From an uncultured Selenomonadaceae bacterium (GTDB taxonomy: Bacteria; Bacillota; Negativicutes; Selenomonadales; Selenomonadaceae): 7,030 bases of DNA. The notes beneath the pieces were generated by a model that worked only from the letters and a program-made list of their open reading frames with translations, ran no database searches and had not been told where the DNA came from. Location: contig CALZDE010000109.1 of assembly GCA_945637225.1 (NCBI GenBank), positions 1 through 7,030 on the forward strand. Direction: 5' to 3'. The translations under genes were made by a program, and so were the position numbers. Shown piece after piece: positions 1 to 4,555 of the stretch. Within the stretch, counting starts at the first letter, position 1, and every line of letters begins with the position of its first letter.

Positions 1-56
1 ACGCTGTCATAGGAAGAAAATGCTTGTTGCATTTTCATGATTGAGGGCATTATAAG
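1..56. other. Left-edge intergenic or gene-end stretch, unassigned
   Basis: No gene can be assigned. All three plus-strand frames close early (TAG at 10-12, TGA at 38-40, TGA at 42-44), so this could be the last few codons of a plus-strand gene converging on thiD, or plain intergenic DNA. It contains a small perfect hairpin at 16-36. Too little is in view to choose. Confidence 0.3.
16..36. repeat. Short perfect inverted repeat (hairpin)
   Basis: GAAAATGC (16-23) and GCATTTTC (29-36) form an 8-bp perfect stem around a 5-nt loop (TTGTT). Only three pairs are G-C and no T-run follows, so it is a poor intrinsic terminator on its own. It lies about 20 nt beyond the stronger hairpin at 57-88 and may be a secondary stop, an RNA-end structure of an upstream gene, or chance in AT-rich DNA. 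Confidence 0.35.
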
Positions 57-90
57 AAATGGCTATTGCGCTTTTGCAGTAGCCATTTTT
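57..90 (-). terminator. Intrinsic terminator of thiD, probably bidirectional
   Basis: Positions 57-69 (AAATGGCTATTGC) pair with 76-88 (GCAGTAGCCATTT) in a 13-bp stem with one T-G wobble and a 6-nt loop (GCTTTT). The stem starts about 16 nt past the thiD stop codon. On the minus strand the stem ends in ATTT and continues TCTTATA; on the plus strand it ends in five Ts (86-90). Both directions therefore have the stem-plus-T pattern, so it could also stop transcription arriving from a plus-strand gene left of the window. Confidence 0.8.
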
Positions 91-105
91 CAATTTAGGA
101 AATAT

Positions 106-909
106 TTACTTGGAAAATTCTCCTGTCAGATTGAAGTTGTGCTTCATAGGTCCGCTTCCTGCTCCTAAATCCAGCATAGCGTTTAATGCACCAGAGATAT
201 AATCCTTTGCCCTCTGTATGGAGGTTTCTAAATCATAGCCCTTTGCTAAGTTGGAAGCAATAGCACTGGAAAGCGTACAGCCTGTACCATGGGTATTTGG
301 ATTGTCAATGCGTTTGCCGTTAAACCATTTGTAATTTCCTGCACTGTACAGAAGGTCGTTTGAGTCATTGAGACTGTGACCGCCCTTGCAAAGAACCGCA
401 CAACTATACTTTTCACTTATGATTTTGGAGGCACTCAGCATATCCTCAACAGAAGTTATTTTCATATCTGCCAATACTTCGGCTTCGGGGATATTAGGTG
501 TGATGAGGGTAGCCAGTGGAATGAGCTTTTCGGTGAGTGCATAAATAGCATCGTCAGAAATCAGCTTTGCTCCGCTGGTAGCGACCATTACAGGGTCAAG
601 GACAATGTTTTTAGCCTTGTATTCTATAAGTTTTTCTGCGATTGTTTCGATAATAGAAGTAGCAGATACCATGCCGATTTTTACTGCGTCAGGTGGAATA
701 TCCGTAAAAACTGCGTCAAGCTCCTTAGCAAGAAATTCAGCGGAAACATCCATAATTCCTGTTACACCCAAGGTATTCTGTGCAGTAAGGGCTGTTATGG
801 CACAGGTAGCAAAGACACCGTTCATAGTCATGGTCTTTATATCTGCCTGAATGCCAGCACCGCCACCTGAATCACTTCCAGCAATAGTAAGGGCTGTTTT
901 CATTTTCAT
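106..909 (-). CDS. thiD: Hydroxymethylpyrimidine/phosphomethylpyrimidine kinase ThiD
   Basis: ThiD phosphorylates 4-amino-5-hydroxymethyl-2-methylpyrimidine (HMP) and then HMP-phosphate with ATP, giving HMP-PP for thiamine phosphate synthesis; it is cytosolic and of the ribokinase-like fold. Seen in the 267-aa product: the N-terminal substrate motif TIAGSDSGGGAGIQAD (residues 8-23), PDAVKIGM (73-80), DPVM (105-108), TPNIPEAE (137-144), KGGH (175-178), and the ATP/anion-hole motif HGTGC (207-211) whose Cys is the usual catalytic residue. Length is normal for the family. The start is ATG at 909, about 7 nt after an AAAG-type ribosome binding site; a second in-frame ATG lies two codons on. No other thi gene is in view and no TPP riboswitch fits in the short leader, so it probably acts in de novo synthesis or HMP salvage as a single-gene unit. 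A pyridoxal kinase of the same fold is the main alternative, but the motif set favours ThiD. Confidence 0.96.
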   Translation of the reverse strand: MKMKTALTIAGSDSGGGAGIQADIKTMTMNGVFATCAITALTAQNTLGVTGIMDVSAEFLAKELDAVFTDIPPDAVKIGMVSATSIIETIAEKLIEYKAKNIVLDPVMVATSGAKLISDDAIYALTEKLIPLATLITPNIPEAEVLADMKITSVEDMLSASKIISEKYSCAVLCKGGHSLNDSNDLLYSAGNYKWFNGKRIDNPNTHGTGCTLSSAIASNLAKGYDLETSIQRAKDYISGALNAMLDLGAGSGPMKHNFNLTGEFSK

Positions 910-945
910 AGAATCACTTTCTTTCTGTAGATTTGTGTTATTTAT

Positions 946-954
946 AGTATAGCA
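946..954 (-). promoter_or_regulatory. Probable extended -10 promoter of thiD
   Basis: Read on the minus strand this is TGCTATACT, an extended -10 element (TGn plus TATACT, one mismatch to TATAAT). The -35 region 17 bp upstream (CTTTAT) is a poor match, which is common for extended -10 promoters. The transcript would start near 939, giving a leader of about 30 nt before the thiD ATG. On the plus strand the same stretch offers TATAGT (943-948), which could serve the divergent esterase gene, but without a good -35 I do not call it separately. Confidence 0.5.
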
Positions 955-1005
955 TTTTTTAGGGAAAAATAAAGTTTCGGAATAAATATTTTTAGGGGGA
1001 TTATC

Positions 1006-2091
1006 ATGAAAAAATTCTTGGCTTCACTTTTTGCATGTACTTGTCTTTTTGCCAGTTCACCAGCTGAGGCAGTGACGATTTTTCCATCGGATAACCATAT
1101 ACAGTACTTCGGGCGGTGGGAAAAGACAAAAAATGATTATAGCTGTGGTTATGGTGCTACCTATATCAAAGCTAATTTTTATGGAACAGACATTTTATTA
1201 TATAGTGCAGGCGACCATTCATGGTGGCGGTACAGTATAGATGGTGCACCTTTTACCAAATTTAAAATTGAGGATGGCAAAACTGTTATGGCAAAAGGTC
1301 TTGAAGAAGGCAAGCATTCACTTTTGCTGGTTCGTTCTACGGAGGGCGAGGCTGGCATAAGTCATATTTACGGTTTTGAGTTAAATGATGGCGGTTATAT
1401 GATGGCTCCTGACAAGCCAAAGGAAAGACGTTTGGAATTTGTAGGTGATTCTATCAGTGCTGGAGCCTGCAACGATGGTCCGCAGGATTTGCCATGGTAT
1501 GATAAGGGCGATAATGATATGGCTTATGGTCCACAGCTGGCGAGAATGCTTGATGCGGATTACAGTGTTTCGGCACGTTCGGGTGAGGGGGTTATTCATA
1601 ATTATGGTGAAAAACCGCCTTACAATGAGGTTCATACCGCAGACCGCTATGCGTGGGTAAATTATTCATGGGTTGCGGATAATAAAAATCCGAAGTGGGA
1701 TTTCAGTCAGTTTCCAGTAGATGCCGTACTGATAGAGCTGGGCACAAACGATTTCAGCCTTGACAGTCCTAAGCCAGAGCATAATGATTTTGTCAAGGGC
1801 TATGTAAATCTCGTGCTGACAATTCATCAGTATAATCCCGAGGCAAAGATAATTTGTATAGAACCGCTCCCTTCTAACATACACAAGGATGCAGGCAATT
1901 GGATAAATGAAGCCGTCAATAAGCTGAACAGGAACGGCTACAAGGATGTGTACTATATTCCAGTGAATAACAGGAAACCATTGTTGTCCTCAGAGGATTA
2001 TGTGGGGGATGATACCCATCCAACGGCAGAGGGTTCAAGAAAATTTGCAGAATTTTTAAAGGATAGGGTGGCTAAAATCTTAAATTGGTGA
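1006..2091 (+). CDS. Secreted SGNH/GDSL esterase, CE2-like acetyl esterase
   Basis: Predicted exported carbohydrate esterase that removes acetyl groups from polysaccharide (xylan or similar). Residues 1-22 form a signal peptide (KK, hydrophobic core, cleavage after Ala-Glu-Ala). Residues about 30-128 are a beta-rich N-terminal domain (YFGRWEK near 34-40, aromatic-rich SWWRYSIDG at 72-80) as in bimodular CE2 enzymes. The SGNH hydrolase domain follows: block I GDSIS with nucleophile Ser149, block II Gly195 in SGEGVIHNYG, block III GTND with Asn248, and block V D-D-T-H-P with Asp335 and His338. The catalytic set appears complete and 361 aa is a usual length. Ribosome binding site AGGGGGA (994-1000) sits 5 nt before the ATG. 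The gene is divergent from thiD and ends 110 nt before the micro-ORF; no good terminator follows, so some read-through into the two-component operon is possible. The exact substrate cannot be told; family placement is firmer than the acetylxylan assignment. Confidence 0.85.
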   Translation: MKKFLASLFACTCLFASSPAEAVTIFPSDNHIQYFGRWEKTKNDYSCGYGATYIKANFYGTDILLYSAGDHSWWRYSIDGAPFTKFKIEDGKTVMAKGLEEGKHSLLLVRSTEGEAGISHIYGFELNDGGYMMAPDKPKERRLEFVGDSISAGACNDGPQDLPWYDKGDNDMAYGPQLARMLDADYSVSARSGEGVIHNYGEKPPYNEVHTADRYAWVNYSWVADNKNPKWDFSQFPVDAVLIELGTNDFSLDSPKPEHNDFVKGYVNLVLTIHQYNPEAKIICIEPLPSNIHKDAGNWINEAVNKLNRNGYKDVYYIPVNNRKPLLSSEDYVGDDTHPTAEGSRKFAEFLKDRVAKILNW

Positions 2092-2120
2092 AAAATTTTT
2101 TAAATTTTATCTAAATACTA
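2092..2120 (+). promoter_or_regulatory. A/T-tract block upstream of the two-component operon promoter
   Basis: Starting directly after the esterase stop codon, the DNA is almost only A and T (AAAAATTTTTTAAATTTT at 2092-2109). It has no GC stem, so it is not a convincing intrinsic terminator. Placed just upstream of the direct repeats and the -10 element, it resembles an UP-element or bent A-tract region. This is an inference from position and composition. Confidence 0.3.
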
Positions 2121-2123
2121 ATG

Positions 2124-2147
2124 ATTTGGTGTACATTTGGTGTACAT
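2124..2147 (+). promoter_or_regulatory. Tandem 11-bp direct repeats, likely response-regulator operator
   Basis: ATTTGGTGTAC occurs twice back to back (2124-2134 and 2135-2145), and the following AT extends the match, so the heptamer TGTACAT is present at 2130-2136 and 2141-2147 with a 4-bp spacer. The second heptamer ends 8 bp before the -10 element at 2156. Streptomyces SARP regulators are known to bind heptameric direct repeats with 11-bp period whose last copy lies 8 bp from the -10; the regulator at 3680-4456 has a SARP-type winged helix. I infer that this is its operator and that the operon is autoregulated. I saw no second copy upstream of the other genes. Confidence 0.6.
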
Positions 2148-2152
2148 GGCTG

Positions 2153-2161
2153 TGATATACT
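2153..2161 (+). promoter_or_regulatory. Extended -10 promoter of the two-component operon
   Basis: TGATATACT is an extended -10 (TGn plus TATACT). At the usual -35 distance (17 bp, positions 2133-2138) there is only ACATTT, which is not a sigma-70 -35 box but lies inside the tandem repeat. A weak -35 covered by an activator site is what a regulator-dependent promoter looks like. Transcription would start near 2168, about 34 nt before the micro-ORF ATG, which also means the in-frame upstream ATG at 2121 would not be transcribed from it. Confidence 0.55.
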
Positions 2162-2201
2162 TGAAATTAGAGGTAATGATGATATATTGAAAGGTGGTGT
2201 A

Positions 2202-2309
2202 ATGAAAATGATCAGCCGTGGACTTTACTATATTTATGTGGACGTGTACAATGAAAATCAATATTTAGATACTGATTTTAAGAAGGTTTTAGCTGGTGGC
2301 AGATGGTAA
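2202..2309 (+). CDS. 35-aa micro-ORF leading the two-component operon, function unknown
   Basis: I do not recognise this product. The frame is open from an ATG at 2121, but the start at 2202 is better: GAAAGGTGGTG (2189-2199) matches the ideal Shine-Dalgarno sequence in 10 of 11 bases, and the predicted promoter lies downstream of 2121. The peptide has five tyrosines (residues 9, 10, 12, 16, 21), begins MKMISRGLYYIY, contains VDVYNENQYLDTDF and ends in LAGGRW. It has no Cys, no signal peptide or membrane segment, and a nearly balanced charge. Its stop codon overlaps the AAAGG ribosome binding site of the kinase gene, so the two are probably translationally coupled. Possible roles: a peptide signal precursor sensed by the kinase, a small partner protein of the kinase or regulator, or a leader ORF that only tunes kinase translation. 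It does not look like AgrD. No peptide exporter or protease is in view. Confidence 0.6.
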   Translation: MKMISRGLYYIYVDVYNENQYLDTDFKKVLAGGRW

Positions 2310-2318
2310 AGGCTGGTT

Positions 2319-3665
2319 TTGTATGGTCGTGATATTATGTCAATAACAGAAAGAATATTTCAGGAAAGTGAACTAAAGGGCAATCTTTTTACGATTAAGC
2401 TGAATTACTGTGTTATCTTCATACTGGTATTTAACATTCTGATATGTGATTGGAATCCGTTAATTGATGTGGATGAAAGGGTATTTGCCTGGTATAGCTT
2501 TGAAGCGGTTATGCTCTTGTTGATGAATGAATTTATCAAGTACAGGAAAGGGATAGGTTCTGACATTAAATATATTGAGTGTACCTTACTGCTTCTCTGT
2601 GCTATACAAAATTCTCTGATGTTTAATCTCCTGTGGTGGGGATACTTCTATCTGCCTATTATTTTGTCGGTGTGGTACAGCAGGCATATAGCTACGGCGG
2701 TGGTCGGATGTGTATGCTCGTGCGTGGGGCTGATAGTGGCTTTTGTACAGATTACCTATGGTCTTAGGTACGGATATTTCAATTACAACTATCTGATGAC
2801 CAAGGAAACCTGTACAGTGACTATACCAAGTGGTTATCATGGTATTTGGGAAGCGTTGTTTTCTTCTGGTGCATTGGATTTGGATTTTGCTTATACGGAA
2901 TGCTTTTTTGAGCAGTCAGAGCCATTTTGCATTGGATTAGCTATTACCATTGTCTGTACTTTTATGGCAAAGAATAATAGAACACTTATTCAGGCAGAGA
3001 TAGACGATATGGAAAAGGCGGCAAGATTGCAGGAAGAGGAGAAAAAGCAGGCTTTACAACAGGTAGAAATGAAAAATCTTCAGACTAAGGTAATGCTTTC
3101 TCAGATTCAGCCTCATTTTGTATATAACACTCTCAGCTCGATAGCGGCTCTTTGCGATATTGACCCTCAGAAGGCAAAAAGGATATCTATTGATTTTACG
3201 AATTATCTCAGAGGAAATCTGAAGACACTGAGTATAGTAGAACCTGTGCTCTTTGAGCTTGAAATGAGGCATACGGAGCTTTATCTCAGAATTGAAAAAG
3301 AAAGATTCGGTGACAGGCTTAATTATGAACTTGATATATGTGCGAATGAGTTTTTTATTCCTGCACTGACGGTTCAGCCTTTAGTGGAAAATGCCGTAAA
3401 ACATGGCTTATGCTCAAGGGCAGAGGGCGGAAATTTAATAATATCCTCCTATGAGATAGATGATGGTTACGAAATTATCATCGAGGATAATGGTGTAGGC
3501 TTTGACACTGCCGCTATTGACTGGGATGATGGTACTCATATAGGCATAGCCAATGCCAGAGAGCGTCTGAAGTATTTCTGTAACGGTACTATAACCATTA
3601 GAAGTAGTTTGGGTAATGGAACTTTAGCGAAAATATTTATTCCTAGAGAGAAGGTCAATGAATAG
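2319..3665 (+). CDS. Six-TM sensor histidine kinase, LytS/YehU-type (His_kinase family)
   Basis: Membrane sensor kinase of the two-component pair. The N-terminal half has about six hydrophobic segments (roughly residues 29-43, 57-73, 86-104, 107-120, 124-146, 203-217) with basic residues on the inner sides (KYRK, SRH, KNNR), leaving a predicted outside loop of about 55 residues (148-202). A helical linker (225-260) leads to the phosphoacceptor motif SQIQPHFVYNTL (His266), the N box QPLVENAVKHG (Asn358), the G1 box DNGVGF (390-395), GIANARERL (409-417) and a final GNGT (432-435) of the HATPase domain; all key residues are present. The start is TTG at 2319, 6 nt after AAAGG (2308-2312); an in-frame ATG at 2337 has no comparable site. 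It begins 9 nt after the micro-ORF and is followed 14 nt later by its regulator. The signal is unknown; the sensor half matches no ligand domain I can name. Confidence 0.9.
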   Translation: MYGRDIMSITERIFQESELKGNLFTIKLNYCVIFILVFNILICDWNPLIDVDERVFAWYSFEAVMLLLMNEFIKYRKGIGSDIKYIECTLLLLCAIQNSLMFNLLWWGYFYLPIILSVWYSRHIATAVVGCVCSCVGLIVAFVQITYGLRYGYFNYNYLMTKETCTVTIPSGYHGIWEALFSSGALDLDFAYTECFFEQSEPFCIGLAITIVCTFMAKNNRTLIQAEIDDMEKAARLQEEEKKQALQQVEMKNLQTKVMLSQIQPHFVYNTLSSIAALCDIDPQKAKRISIDFTNYLRGNLKTLSIVEPVLFELEMRHTELYLRIEKERFGDRLNYELDICANEFFIPALTVQPLVENAVKHGLCSRAEGGNLIISSYEIDDGYEIIIEDNGVGFDTAAIDWDDGTHIGIANARERLKYFCNGTITIRSSLGNGTLAKIFIPREKVNE

Positions 3666-3679
3666 GGAGGGAAATCTAA

Positions 3680-4456
3680 ATGAAGATAATTGTCTGTGAT
3701 GATGAGCCATTGATGTTGGGAATGCTTGATGATGCTATTCGCAAGGCAGATGCTTCGGCAGAGATGTATTTGTTTTCCAATGCTAAAATGGTTTTGGATT
3801 TTGCTAAGAATAACCGCGCGGATGTGGCATTTTTGGATATTCAGATGCCTGAAATGACGGGCTTAGTGCTGGCTAGAAAGCTGATGGAGCTTTATAAGGA
3901 TATAAATATTGTTTTTGTGACAGGCTACAGTGAATATGCAGGAGAAGCTTTTTCGATGTTTGCCTCTGGTTATGTACAGAAGCCAGTAGATGCCCTGCAG
4001 ATAAGATTACAGCTGTCTCATCTGAGATTTCCAGTATTGCCAAAAAGAAAATTTTACGCACAGACATTCGGTAATTTTACTCTGTTTATGAATGGAAAGC
4101 CCTTTAACTTTCCACGAGAAAAATGCAAGGAAATATTTGCTTATCTTGTTGACCGCAATGGGGCGGAGGTAACACGCAGGGAGCTTGCACTGATGGTATT
4201 TGAGGATGAGACCTATTCACGTGTAACCCAGCGTTATATGAGCAACCTGCTCCGCTTTTTGCTTGATGCACTGGCTGATGTGGATGCAGAGGATTTGGTT
4301 CTGCATTCTCCTAAGGGATACAGCGTAAATAAAAATCTCTTGGAAGGAGATGTATTTGACTTTTTGGATGGCAAGAACAGAAGTGCCTATAATGGAGAGT
4401 ACATGGAACAATATTCGTGGGGTGAAAGATTTAAAGGGACCTATTACGAATATTGA
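3680..4456 (+). CDS. Response regulator, REC plus SARP-type winged helix
   Basis: Partner regulator of the kinase just upstream. The receiver domain (residues 1-118) has the acidic pocket Asp7-Asp8-Glu9, phosphoacceptor Asp53 in FLDIQMPEMTG, Thr81 and Lys101 in QKP, so it should be phosphorylatable. A linker leads to a winged-helix DNA-binding domain (about 124-220) beginning FGNFTLFMNGKP, with EIFAYLVDRNGAEVTRRELA and a wing near LHSPKGYSV; this is the SARP/OmpR-like fold found in SAPR-family response regulators. The tail (224-258, with NGEYMEQYSWGE) resembles the very start of a BTAD domain, but the rest of BTAD is missing. Ribosome binding site GGGAGG (3665-3670) overlaps the kinase stop codon, 9 nt before the ATG. 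It is followed by the terminator hairpin at 4468-4547. Probable target: its own operon through the direct repeats at 2124-2147. Other targets cannot be told. Confidence 0.88.
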   Translation: MKIIVCDDEPLMLGMLDDAIRKADASAEMYLFSNAKMVLDFAKNNRADVAFLDIQMPEMTGLVLARKLMELYKDINIVFVTGYSEYAGEAFSMFASGYVQKPVDALQIRLQLSHLRFPVLPKRKFYAQTFGNFTLFMNGKPFNFPREKCKEIFAYLVDRNGAEVTRRELALMVFEDETYSRVTQRYMSNLLRFLLDALADVDAEDLVLHSPKGYSVNKNLLEGDVFDFLDGKNRSAYNGEYMEQYSWGERFKGTYYEY

Positions 4457-4467
4457 TGATATATATT

Positions 4468-4547
4468 AAAAAAGGCTGAACAACCAGTAATAACGAAATG
4501 CAGTTCCCCTCATTTCATAAAACTGATTGTATCAGCCCTCTTTTTTT
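4468..4547. terminator. Long imperfect inverted repeat, bidirectional terminator
   Basis: An A-run (4468-4473) and a T-run (4541-4547) flank a 64-nt inverted repeat: GGCTGA/TCAGCC (4474-4479 with 4532-4537), ACAA/TTGT (4480-4483 with 4527-4530, after a one-base bulge at 4531), CAGT/ACTG (4485-4488 with 4522-4525), a 2-bp step, then GAAATG/CATTTC (4495-4500 with 4511-4516) around a 10-nt loop. I count about 22 pairs. It lies between the convergent response regulator and metH genes, 11 nt from one stop codon and 8 nt from the other, so it can stop transcription from both sides. The stem is unusually long for a plain terminator. Confidence 0.8.
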
Positions 4548-4555
4548 ACGTAATT

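Noticed and set aside
376..870. 164-codon plus-strand open frame over thiD
   Set aside because: Antisense shadow of thiD; the product has no recognisable domain, and the minus-strand frame carries the full ThiD motif set.
1006..1071. Lipoprotein signal with Cys11 in the esterase
   Set aside because: The sequence before Cys11 (SLFAC) has Phe at a lipobox position and leaves too short a hydrophobic core; Ala-Glu-Ala at 20-22 is a better type I cleavage site.
2092..2110. Intrinsic terminator after the esterase gene
   Set aside because: AAAAATTTTTT is self-complementary, but no G-C pairs stabilise a stem; it fits an A-tract better.
2121..2201. Longer 62-codon version of the micro-ORF starting at ATG 2121
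   Set aside because: No ribosome binding site before 2121, the segment contains the direct repeats and the -10 element, and the predicted transcript starts after it; the ATG at 2202 has an excellent ribosome binding site.
2202..2309. AgrD-type cyclic peptide precursor
   Set aside because: There is no Cys or amphipathic N-terminal leader of the AgrD type, and no AgrB protease is next to it.
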